Positions 42,617-49,966 of a stretch of 64,000 bases of DNA are shown here, in pieces. This DNA is from Gordonia tangerina (GTDB lineage Bacteria > Actinomycetota > Actinomycetes > Mycobacteriales > Mycobacteriaceae), in contig NZ_JAKGCU010000001.1 in NCBI RefSeq assembly GCF_021556435.1, positions 248,001-312,000 on the forward strand, given 5' to 3'. Both the position numbers and the translations under genes were made by a program. Positions within the stretch are counted from its first letter, which is position 1, and each line of letters starts with the position of its first letter. A model generated the notes under the pieces. The model was not told the origin of the DNA and searched no databases. It saw only the letters and a program-made list of their open reading frames with translations.

Positions 42617-43858
42617 ATGGCCATCACCGACATCGACCAATACGCTCATCTGACCGACGCCGACGTCGAGGCCCTCGGGGCCGAACTCGACGCGATCCGG
42701 CGCGACATCGAGGAGTCCCGCGGCGAAGCCGATGCCCGCTACATCCGACGGGCCATCACGATTCAGCGCAGCCTCGCCGCCGGTGGCCGGCTCGCGTTGA
42801 TGTTCAGCAACCGCAAGTCGGCATGGGTCGCCGGCACCGCCATGCTCTCGCTGGCCAAGATCATCGAGAACATGGAGCTCGGCCACAACGTGATGCACGG
42901 TCAGTGGGACTGGATGAACGATCCCGAGGTGCACTCGTCGTCGTGGGAATGGGACACCACCTGCCCCAGCGTGCAGTGGAAGCACTCGCACAACTTCGTG
43001 CACCACAAGTACACGAATGTGGTGGGCATGGACGACGACGTGGGCTACGGCATCCTGCGCGTCACCCGCGACCAGCCGTGGGAATGGTGGAATGTCGGCA
43101 ACCCGATCTACAATCTCACGCTGGGTACCTTCTTCGAATACGGTGTGGCGCTGCACCATCTGGAGACCGAGAAGCTGCGCAACAAGGAGAAGTCGTACCG
43201 TCAGGCGTTCAAGGATCTACGGGTCATCGGACGCAAGGTCGGCAAGCAGGCCGCCAAGGACTACCTGATCTTCCCGGCGCTGGCCGGCCCGAACTGGAAG
43301 CCGACGATCGCGGCGAACTTCACGGCCAACATCGTGCGCAACTACTGGGCGTACATGGTGATCTTCTGCGGGCACTTCCCCGACGGTGCCGAGAAATTCA
43401 CCGTCGAGGAGTACGAGAACGAGGATCAGCCGCGCTGGTATCTGCGACAGATGCTGGGCTCGGCCAACTTCCGCGCCGGCCTGCTCATGCGGTTCATGAG
43501 TGGCAACCTCAGCCATCAGATCGAGCACCATCTGTTCCCCGACCTGCCGAGTAACCGGTACGAGGAGATCGGTGTCCGGGTGCGGGCGCTGTGCGACAAG
43601 TACGACCTGCCCTACACCACGGGTTCGCTTGCCCACCAGTACTTCCAGTCGTTCCGGACGATTGCGAAGCTGGCCGTGCCGAACGCTTTGCTCAAGGCGA
43701 CGTCCGACGATGCACCGGAGACCGCGTCGGAGTTGCGGTTCGCCATGCGCGAAGGCATGGCGAATCACTTCGGCGTCGATCCGGCGACCGGGAAGCGTCG
43801 GGGTCTGCGCACCGCGCTGCGCGAACTGAAGAACGCGCCGGTGCAGCCGGCCGCGTAG
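42617..43858 (+). CDS. desA3: stearoyl-CoA delta-9 desaturase
   Basis: This protein has 413 residues from the ATG (AGGGGG upstream). The three His boxes of membrane acyl desaturases are present: ELGHNVMHGQ, HSHNFVHHKYTN and HQIEHHLFPDLPS. Two hydrophobic regions are predicted (one near LAKIIENME, one near NYWAYMVIFCGHF). With the upstream reductase it introduces the delta-9 double bond into C16/C18 acyl-CoA for membrane lipids. The symbol rests on similarity to M. tuberculosis DesA3 and conserved gene order. Confidence 0.92.
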   Translation: MAITDIDQYAHLTDADVEALGAELDAIRRDIEESRGEADARYIRRAITIQRSLAAGGRLALMFSNRKSAWVAGTAMLSLAKIIENMELGHNVMHGQWDWMNDPEVHSSSWEWDTTCPSVQWKHSHNFVHHKYTNVVGMDDDVGYGILRVTRDQPWEWWNVGNPIYNLTLGTFFEYGVALHHLETEKLRNKEKSYRQAFKDLRVIGRKVGKQAAKDYLIFPALAGPNWKPTIAANFTANIVRNYWAYMVIFCGHFPDGAEKFTVEEYENEDQPRWYLRQMLGSANFRAGLLMRFMSGNLSHQIEHHLFPDLPSNRYEEIGVRVRALCDKYDLPYTTGSLAHQYFQSFRTIAKLAVPNALLKATSDDAPETASELRFAMREGMANHFGVDPATGKRRGLRTALRELKNAPVQPAA

Positions 43859-43885
43859 CCGGGCGAGTCGGCGCGGCCCCGGCCG

Positions 43886-43954
43886 GTTCCCCCCTGGGTA
43901 TCGCTTTGTCCCCCAGTTGCTTTGGGCGGGGGAACTGATACCCGGGGGAGGAAC
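43886..43954. repeat. 70-bp palindromic repeat, copy C
   Basis: It begins GTTCCCCCCTGGGTATCGCT and ends CTGATACCCGGGGGAGGAAC, with TTGTCCCCCAG in the middle as in copy A. It lies 27 bp after desA3, between convergent genes. With copies A and B it defines a family of palindromes placed behind genes. Confidence 0.85.
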
Positions 43955-43963
43955 GGTCGGCGG

Positions 43964-45217
43964 TCAGAAACTGGCGGTGGGGGCGCCCATGCCGGGGTCG
44001 ATGGTGGTCGGTCCATCCTTGGACGGCGCGACCGGGAAGTCGAAGATGGCGGTCGGGATGTACACCGTGGCACACGAGTTGGGGATGTCGACGACGCCGG
44101 ACAGTCGGCCCTCGATGGGAGCGGACCCGAGGAGCAGATAGGCCTGTTCGGGGCTGTAGCCGAATTTCGTCAGGTAGTCGATGGCGTGCAGGCAGGCCCG
44201 CTGATAGGACAGGTCGGAGTCGAGGTAGCGCTGCTCGCCGTCGAGGGTGACCGACGTACCCGAGAACGCGATCCACTCCGAGTACTGCGGATCGGTGTTG
44301 CCGGGCATGAAGATCGCATTCTCGGTGACGCCATAGGTGTCCATGCCGCCCTTGATGAGGTCGACGTGCAGATCCATGAAGCCACCCATCTCGATGGCGC
44401 CGCAGAAGGTGATCTCGCCGTCTCCCTGCGAGAAGTGCAGGTCGCCGAACGAGAGCTTCGCGCCGGGCACGAACACCGGGTAGAAGACGCGGGTGCCCTT
44501 GGTGAGGTTCTTGATGTCCTGGTTGCCGCCGTTCTCGCGCGGCGGCGCGGTTCGGGCGGCTTCGCTTGCCACGCGGTCGAATTCGGCGCCGGTCAGGGTG
44601 CCCAGGATGGCGTCCTTGGGTTGCGGCGGCAGCGCGAGTGGCGGCACCCGCTGCGGATCGGTGGCGATGAGCGCCGCCTCACGTGCGTTCCACTTTCCCA
44701 GCAGTTCGGGTGACGGCGCGGTGCCCATCAGGCCGGGATGGACGATGCCGGTGTACTTCACGTGCGGGACATGCCGCGACGTCGCGCTCTGGCCGCTGAA
44801 GTCCCAGATGGCCTTGTAGGCGTCGGGGAACTGATCGGTGAGGAAGCCGCCACCGTTCTGCTTGGCGAAGATGCCGGTGTACCCCCAGCCCTGGCCGGCG
44901 AGTGGGCCCGAGTCCTCCTGCGGGATCGGCCCGACGTCGAGGATGTCGACGATGAGCAGATCGCCCGGCTCGGCGCCCTCGATCGCGAACGGCCCCGACA
45001 ACACGTGCACACCGTCGAGCGGAGCGTTGAGGATGTCCTCGGCCGAATCGTCGTTGTGGATGGCGCCGTCGAACCATTCACGACAATGCGCACGAAACGT
45101 GTCACCGGGTTTCACGGTCACCGCCGCCGGAATGTCGGGATGCCACCTGTTGTGGCCGACGATCTGCTGATCGGTGAACTTCTTCGATGAATCGAGCGGG
45201 TACAGCAACTCCGGCAT
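43964..45217 (-). CDS. fmdA: formamidase / acetamidase
   Basis: This protein has 417 residues from the ATG at 45217 (GAGGA seven bases upstream). Its full length is FmdA/AmdA type: HNRWHPDIPAAVTVKPGD, REWFDGAIHNDDSAEDI, DGVHVLSGPFAIEGAEPGDLL, GIVHPGLMGTAPS and QGDGEITFCGAIEMGGFMDL. It hydrolyses formamide or short amides to ammonia and acid in the cytoplasm. It is divergent from an FmdB-type zinc-ribbon gene, the usual partner, with a shared 153-bp control region. Confidence 0.93.
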   Translation of the reverse strand: MPELLYPLDSSKKFTDQQIVGHNRWHPDIPAAVTVKPGDTFRAHCREWFDGAIHNDDSAEDILNAPLDGVHVLSGPFAIEGAEPGDLLIVDILDVGPIPQEDSGPLAGQGWGYTGIFAKQNGGGFLTDQFPDAYKAIWDFSGQSATSRHVPHVKYTGIVHPGLMGTAPSPELLGKWNAREAALIATDPQRVPPLALPPQPKDAILGTLTGAEFDRVASEAARTAPPRENGGNQDIKNLTKGTRVFYPVFVPGAKLSFGDLHFSQGDGEITFCGAIEMGGFMDLHVDLIKGGMDTYGVTENAIFMPGNTDPQYSEWIAFSGTSVTLDGEQRYLDSDLSYQRACLHAIDYLTKFGYSPEQAYLLLGSAPIEGRLSGVVDIPNSCATVYIPTAIFDFPVAPSKDGPTTIDPGMGAPTASF

Positions 45218-45271
45218 GACACGTCCTCTTCTCATCACGATGCTCTGGTCGCGAGTGCGGTCGAGACCCTG

Positions 45272-45285
45272 CTTCCAAATGGAAG
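45272..45285. promoter_or_regulatory. 14-bp palindrome in the fmdA/fmdB control region
   Basis: CTTCCA-AA-TGGAAG lies 55 bp from the fmdA ATG and 86 bp from fmdB. It is a candidate operator for nitrogen- or amide-responsive control. Confidence 0.45.
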
Positions 45286-45370
45286 TAACGGTGATGAGTG
45301 TAGTGATCGAGGGCGCGGATGGCAGGCCAACGGCACGCGGGATCCGGGCGCAAGCGCTACGGTGACCGAC

Positions 45371-45658
45371 ATGCCGACTTACGTGTACCGGTGTCCGGCG
45401 GACTGCCCCGATTTCGTCGAACGCCATCCGATGGCGTCGATCCCGGATCGGTCGGCCTGCCCGGACTGCGGTGACGATGCACGGCGGGTCATCGGTGCGC
45501 CGTCACTGGGCGCAGGGGATTCGGCGGCGATGCGATTGCAGGATGCGACGCGAGCGAGTTCGGAGACGCCGACGGTGGTGTCGAATCTCCCGGGCAGCAC
45601 ACGCCGCTCAACCCCGATCTCCACCAACCCACTGCACCGCAAGTTGCCCCGCCCGTGA
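45371..45658 (+). CDS. fmdB: FmdB-family zinc-ribbon protein
   Basis: This protein has 95 residues from the ATG, with TACGGT seven bases before it (leaderless). MPTYVYRCPADCPDFVERHPM and CPDCGDDARRVIGAPSLG give the FmdB zinc ribbon with two Cys pairs. The remainder is a disordered tail. FmdB is the putative regulatory protein found beside formamidase genes; here it is divergent from fmdA. Confidence 0.88.
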   Translation: MPTYVYRCPADCPDFVERHPMASIPDRSACPDCGDDARRVIGAPSLGAGDSAAMRLQDATRASSETPTVVSNLPGSTRRSTPISTNPLHRKLPRP

Positions 45659-45664
45659 CCCCGC

Positions 45665-45731
45665 CACCCCCGCCGATCTCGTAGTACGAACCGGCGATTT
45701 TCGGTCGGCTCGTACTACGGATCCGGGGGTG
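45665..45731. terminator. long hairpin between convergent genes
   Basis: Arms TAGTACGAACCG and CGGCTCGTACTA (one G-U) extend outward with CACCCCCG...GATC matched by GATC...CGGGGGTG. The hairpin covers the end of the downstream hydrolase gene and probably stops transcription in both directions. Confidence 0.75.
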
Positions 45732-46968
45732 CGCTCGGCAGCGCGCGGCGTGGTCGCAGCTGGGCGAGCAGCCAGGCGTAGATGTCGTCGTTGTTCAACA
45801 ACGTGAAATGGTGTGCACCGCCGAGGTCGAGGCCGTCGGAGAACCGCAGGCCGAGGCGGCTGCGGGTGGGTTCGCCGCGACCACTCGGTGCGAGGACCAG
45901 GCCGTCACCGATCAGGCGGCCGAATGGGTGAGCGGGGTTGCGTGTCATCGTCGCGGTGACGAACAGGTGGCGCGCGGTGGACAGCAGCGGGACGTCGGCG
46001 CCGGGGGGATGCTGCCAGGCGTCGCGATCCTGCTCGGCCCAATCGGCTGCGGTGAGATTCCCGTGGAACAGATCGCGTACCCCGGCGCTGCGCCGACGCA
46101 GCAGGTTGCTGATCGGACGTGTGGCCGAGAGTGGCTGCAGCATCGACGACAACACATGGACGCCGCGCTCGAGCGGTGCACCCAGATGCGGCGTACCCAA
46201 GCACACGGTCTCCGTCACGAGTCGAGGCCACCAGTCGCCACGCTCGGTGGCGTGATGGCACGCACTGCGGATCACCAACCCACCCATGGAATGCCCGATC
46301 AGGGTGAGTCGGGAGACCGGCACCGGCCACAGCAGCACCAGATCGGCCAGCAGATCGGCGAGGTCGAGCCCGTTCTGGCTGATGTGCCGGCCGGAGTTGT
46401 ACCGGATCTGGACCTCGCCGGCCGAGATGTCCGCGGAGAGTCGGTGTCCGTAGCTCGGCCGACCCCCGATGGTCCACGCCTGTTCAGACTCCATCAACCC
46501 GTGCAGAAAGACGACGACGTGGCCGCGTGCGTCGGAGAATTCGTCTGCGATGGCCGCGGGACGAACCGGGATCGGCCGACCTGCGGACCGGATCGACATG
46601 CGGGCGGCCAGGGGTGAGTCCGCCGCGTCGAGGTCGTCGCCGATGAGCCCGTTGAGAACGCCGAGGGCAACGGCGCCGTGGGGGGTCTGGGAGACGGCGA
46701 ACGTCGAGGCGGGCATGGCATCGGCGGCCGACGACGCGGTGTCGAGCAGGGCATCCATCGAGAGGTAGGCGCCGTCGGTGACGGCGTCGTGGACCATCCG
46801 TGGCGAGTCGATGGCTGACCCGAGAACCGGCCGAAGCGCGCCGAACACAGTGCCCGCGACCGACCGGTGCATCGCGCCGAGGCCGGACACCGCGGAGCGC
46901 AACTCGGTGACGCCCAACCGGGCGAGCGCGCCGAGTTCGTCGGTCCGGGCCGGGGGAGATCCGATCAT
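45715..46968 (-). CDS. alpha/beta hydrolase, esterase/lipase (PGAP1-like)
   Basis: This protein has 417 residues from ATG 46968; TACACT lies seven bases upstream, so it is leaderless, and this start is preferred to TTG 46992. VVFLHGLMESE (oxyanion region) and LIGHSMGGLVIRSA (nucleophile elbow) are clear, with LGTPHLGAPLERG as in triacylglycerol and GPI-inositol lipases and a late GGAHHFTLL (His). The N-terminal ~130 residues are helical and may be a lid. No signal peptide is seen. Confidence 0.85.
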   Translation of the reverse strand: MIGSPPARTDELGALARLGVTELRSAVSGLGAMHRSVAGTVFGALRPVLGSAIDSPRMVHDAVTDGAYLSMDALLDTASSAADAMPASTFAVSQTPHGAVALGVLNGLIGDDLDAADSPLAARMSIRSAGRPIPVRPAAIADEFSDARGHVVVFLHGLMESEQAWTIGGRPSYGHRLSADISAGEVQIRYNSGRHISQNGLDLADLLADLVLLWPVPVSRLTLIGHSMGGLVIRSACHHATERGDWWPRLVTETVCLGTPHLGAPLERGVHVLSSMLQPLSATRPISNLLRRRSAGVRDLFHGNLTAADWAEQDRDAWQHPPGADVPLLSTARHLFVTATMTRNPAHPFGRLIGDGLVLAPSGRGEPTRSRLGLRFSDGLDLGGAHHFTLLNNDDIYAWLLAQLRPRRALPSAPPDP

Positions 46969-46971
46969 GCC

Positions 46972-46997
46972 ATTGAGTGTACGCCCGTTCACTCAAT
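46972..46997 (-). promoter_or_regulatory. 26-bp operator-like palindrome over the -10 of the lipase gene
   Basis: ATTGAGTG...CACTCAAT is perfect and extends inward to TAC/GTT with one mismatch around a GCCC centre. It contains the -10 (TACACT, 46981-46976), so a bound repressor would block the leaderless promoter. The form is typical of TetR-family sites. Confidence 0.6.
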
Positions 46998-47248
46998 ATC
47001 GACGGTCAGTCGTCGATGTGATGCACGGCCGGGTATGCCATCGGTCCGGCCGACCGGTACCCGCCCGGGGGCCGACCGCCACGTCCGCGTCGACGCGACG
47101 GCGGCACGGTTTTGTTCCCCGTGTCCATCCATCGGACCAATGGCCGTCGTTCGCAGGGAAGATATTCGGCTGCTGCAGATTCCGGTCTGGTGACGAGCGA
47201 CCTACGTTCGGATCGCTCCATCCACCACACAGAACGGATCGAGACATC

Positions 47249-48424
47249 ATGCGAGCACACGTCTACAGAGCTTCACTGGTCCGCGCATGCCTCACCGTTG
47301 CGACGATGTTCCTGATCGTCCTCTTGCCCCTGACGCACGCCGAGGCGGCGTCGACCACGGGTATGGGTAACGATCGGTCATTGTCGCAATCCGGAGATGG
47401 CAAGAGCGGCAAAAACAAATCGTCCCCGTCCGGCGGAGGCGGGATCAACAAGATGACCCCCCGGGCCCAACCGGGACCATCGGCGGGCGGCCGCAACAGC
47501 GGACCGTCGTCGGGCGGGAACGCCGGCAACGTGCGGCAGCGGACCGCACCGCCCGCGGCCGACAAACCGAACCGCCCGCGCAAGGCCACCCCGAAACCGG
47601 ATCGGGGACCGAACAAGTTCTCCCCGAAAACCCGAGCGCCACAAACTCAGACGAAGAACTCATCGGAGCGGAGTCGGTCGTCGCGCAAGAAGCGCGAGCG
47701 GCGAGAACAACGGCAGCAGGAACAACGGGACAGACGGACCGCTCCGTCTGCCGACCGACCCGCGCCGCGGTACGAGCCGACATCGCCGCGCCGCGATGAT
47801 GACGATGGATCCACGAGGCTGCTGAACGGTCCCGGGGCACACGGAATTGACGGCGAAGACGACGATCACGACGGCATCGTCGACAACGAGCAGTGCGATG
47901 TCGTATGCCCGTTGTCGCCGGTTCCGCCGATGATCGGTGGCGGCTTCCCGGGAATGCGACCCCCGGCCGTCCCAGGACGGCAGGCACCTCCGAAGACACC
48001 TGCGCCACGTCAGTCACCCGCTCCGAGGACCACCGAGCCGCGGCCAAGCGAGGAGCCGGACGAGTACCGCGACCGAGGTGACGGACGCGACGCGAAGGGG
48101 CGCTACGCCAACGGAAACGACGGTCGGAGCGGCAAGGACGCGGAGAAGCGAGAGCTCGACAAACTCGAGGACGACTTCGGCGTGCCCATCATCCGGGACC
48201 AACGTCGCGCGTCGTTCGAGGGTGGAAAACAAGGTCGCTTCTACGACGGGTTGATCCCGAACGGCGACGGCACGTACTCGGGGATCGAGATCAAGAGCGG
48301 AAGCGCGGGCAAGACGCCGCAGCAGAAGCAGTTCGATGCGCGTGTCAGTCCGGAGACCCCCGCAACGGTGACACTCCCCGACGGCACCAGAGTTAAGATC
48401 ACCCACGTGATAGACCGGCCATGA
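47249..48424 (+). CDS. secreted protein with C-terminal restriction-endonuclease-like toxin domain
   Basis: This protein has 391 residues from the ATG. A Sec signal peptide (about 1-33, ending LTHAEAAS) is followed by a long disordered, Lys/Arg/Pro/Gln-rich region (about 35-200), an acidic segment DGEDDDHDGIVDNEQCD that looks like a thrombospondin type 3/EF-hand Ca site, a Pro-rich linker, and a C-terminal ~110-residue domain. That domain has GRFYDGLIPNGDGTYSGIEI followed by KSGSAGKTPQQKQFD, a PD-(D/E)xK-like Asp...E-x-K signature seen in polymorphic toxin REase domains. A small gene follows after 19 bp. Confidence 0.75.
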   Translation: MRAHVYRASLVRACLTVATMFLIVLLPLTHAEAASTTGMGNDRSLSQSGDGKSGKNKSSPSGGGGINKMTPRAQPGPSAGGRNSGPSSGGNAGNVRQRTAPPAADKPNRPRKATPKPDRGPNKFSPKTRAPQTQTKNSSERSRSSRKKRERREQRQQEQRDRRTAPSADRPAPRYEPTSPRRDDDDGSTRLLNGPGAHGIDGEDDDHDGIVDNEQCDVVCPLSPVPPMIGGGFPGMRPPAVPGRQAPPKTPAPRQSPAPRTTEPRPSEEPDEYRDRGDGRDAKGRYANGNDGRSGKDAEKRELDKLEDDFGVPIIRDQRRASFEGGKQGRFYDGLIPNGDGTYSGIEIKSGSAGKTPQQKQFDARVSPETPATVTLPDGTRVKITHVIDRP

Positions 48425-48443
48425 ACGCGAAGGATGACTTGCG

Positions 48444-48911
48444 ATGAAACCGACGCATGTGTACGAGTTCTCGGACGGCACCACCGTGACGATGGACTCC
48501 GGGATGCCCGCTCGATTCGTCACTCACCCGCTCACCCGATTGAACGGCGGAACCAAGAAGCACATCATCCTGTCCCGGCTCGTCCGCCAGGAGTGGCTCG
48601 ACGACTTGAGCGAGCACGAACGCGACGAATCGTTGTCATCGTTCCTGCAAGCCGGCGGCAGCGCAGACGCGATGACATTGGAGGTACGGCGCAAGGAAGC
48701 CGACGGGACCTATCGCCAGTACGTTCTGGGGCGAGGAGAGGTGGCCGATGCGGCCGGCGGCGCGGATGTGGAGATCGCGGTCGGGGAACACTCCTACCGG
48801 GTTGCCCAGAACGAGGTCTTCACCGCCGAGGCTGCGGGCACGGTGTTCCTGCATTACCTGCGCCACAACGAGGTACCGGCCGGCATGTCGCTGCGCGAAC
48901 TCGTCCGGTGA
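48444..48911 (+). CDS. candidate immunity protein for the upstream nuclease
   Basis: This 155-residue acidic protein has no signal peptide and lies 19 bp after the toxin-like gene, with AAGGA nine bases before the ATG. It begins VYEFSDGTTVTMDSGMPARF and ends with a helix (GTVFLHYLRHNEVPAGMSL). I recognise no family. Its size, position and cytoplasmic nature fit an immunity protein; this is inference. Confidence 0.6.
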   Translation: MKPTHVYEFSDGTTVTMDSGMPARFVTHPLTRLNGGTKKHIILSRLVRQEWLDDLSEHERDESLSSFLQAGGSADAMTLEVRRKEADGTYRQYVLGRGEVADAAGGADVEIAVGEHSYRVAQNEVFTAEAAGTVFLHYLRHNEVPAGMSLRELVR

Positions 48912-48937
48912 GGTGATCCGGCCGTAGCAACGACGAC

Positions 48938-48985
48938 GAGGAGCGTATCGAGACCTCCGCGAAAGGTGGTCTCGATACGCTCCTC
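48938..48985. terminator. perfect 18-bp-stem hairpin, GGTCTCGATACGCTC repeat family
   Basis: GAGGAGCGTATCGAGACC, a 12-base loop and GGTCTCGATACGCTCCTC pair without mismatch. It lies between the candidate immunity gene (plus) and the fasciclin gene (minus). The arm is the dispersed repeat also seen at 19433 and 19539. Confidence 0.85.
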
Positions 48986-49020
48986 ACTACGTTCGTCACT
49001 ACTCGACCAGCGCTGAAGCC

Positions 49021-49067
49021 GTGTGGCGATTACCTCGCCGGCGGCGTCAGCGCCGTATCGACCAGCG
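49021..49067 (-). pseudogene. C-terminal remnant of a second fasciclin gene
   Basis: The minus strand reads LVDTALTPPAR-stop followed by the same downstream bases as the intact gene, which ends [15 protein letters not shown]. The copy is shifted 68 bp from the intact gene end. It suggests an earlier tandem pair or a small duplication. Confidence 0.6.
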
Positions 49068-49097
49068 ACTGACGCCGTGGTGCGAGCGGTGTGGCGA

Positions 49098-49766
49098 TCA
49101 CTCTGCCGGCGGCGTCAGCACCGTATCAATCAGGTAGACAGTGGCATTGGCGGTCTGCACGCCACCGCACACGACGCCCGCGTCGTTGACCATCAGCTCG
49201 TCGCCCTCACCGGTCACCTCGACCGACTGGCCCTCGAGTAGGGTTTCGTGCTCACCGACGACTGCATCCGGGGCAGCCTGGCCGGAAACCACGTGGTAGG
49301 TGAGGATGTCGGTCAGCATCGCCGAATCGGTCTTGAGCGTCTCGATGGTCTCCGGCGGGAGCTTCGCGAACGCGTCGTCGGTCGGCGCGAACACGGTGTA
49401 CTCACCGTTGTTGAGCGTATCCACCAGATTCACTTCGGGATTCAGCTCGCCGGACACCGCCTGGGTCAGCGTGGTCAGCATCGGGTTGGCGGCTGCGGCG
49501 GTGGCGACCGGGGCGGTGGCCATTCCCTCCACCGAACCGGGGCCGGTCGGGTTGGCTTCGGCGTACGCCGCGCAACCGGGGCCGACGAGGCCGGACGCGG
49601 CAGTGTCCGAATCACTTTCGGAGGCCATGCTGCTCATGGGCGCGCTGGTCGCGGCGGTCGTCTCGGAGGAGGAGTCGTCGTCGGATGAGCAGCCGGCGAC
49701 GAGTCCGACGGCGAGCGTGACACCTGCCGCGGCCGTCAGAACACGTTGAATTCGCTTGAGAGCCAT
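49098..49766 (-). CDS. fasciclin-domain lipoprotein (MPT83/MPT70-like)
   Basis: This 222-residue protein has a signal peptide with lipobox LVAGC (Cys26), a Ser/Asp-rich linker, then [18 protein letters not shown] and one fasciclin domain (about 90-220) with [26 protein letters not shown] and LTYHVVSGQ. Length and motif order match mycobacterial MPT83. Those antigens are controlled by SigK, and a matching promoter lies upstream at 49843-49816. Confidence 0.92.
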   Translation of the reverse strand: MALKRIQRVLTAAAGVTLAVGLVAGCSSDDDSSSETTAATSAPMSSMASESDSDTAASGLVGPGCAAYAEANPTGPGSVEGMATAPVATAAAANPMLTTLTQAVSGELNPEVNLVDTLNNGEYTVFAPTDDAFAKLPPETIETLKTDSAMLTDILTYHVVSGQAAPDAVVGEHETLLEGQSVEVTGEGDELMVNDAGVVCGGVQTANATVYLIDTVLTPPAE

Positions 49767-49815
49767 GATCGATCCAATCTGTGGTTGACACCCCGCCGCG
49801 TGGCGGGTTGTAGGT

Positions 49816-49843
49816 CATTCGGCGCACCTGCGCAGCCGGATGG
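49816..49843 (-). promoter_or_regulatory. SigK-type promoter for the fasciclin gene
   Basis: On the minus strand CCATCC (49843-49838), 16 bp, then CGAATG (49821-49816). The mycobacterial SigK consensus is CCATCC-N16-17-CGAATC. The -10 lies 49 bp before the ATG. Confidence 0.65.
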
Positions 49844-49899
49844 GTCGGATTTGCGGGATTTCGAAAACTGGCTCATCGATGCAGGTCGGCGCGGTGCAC

Positions 49900-49927
49900 C
49901 AATCCGGTGAGTTCGCGCGGACGAATG
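49900..49927 (+). promoter_or_regulatory. SigK-type promoter for the molybdoenzyme gene
   Basis: CAATCC (49900-49905; preceded by C), a 16-bp spacer and CGAATG (49922-49927) mirror the divergent promoter of the fasciclin gene. The ATG follows 39 bp later. Confidence 0.6.
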
Positions 49928-49966
49928 CCTGCCTGAGACCTGAAGGCCGCGGCGAGGAGGCAGACC

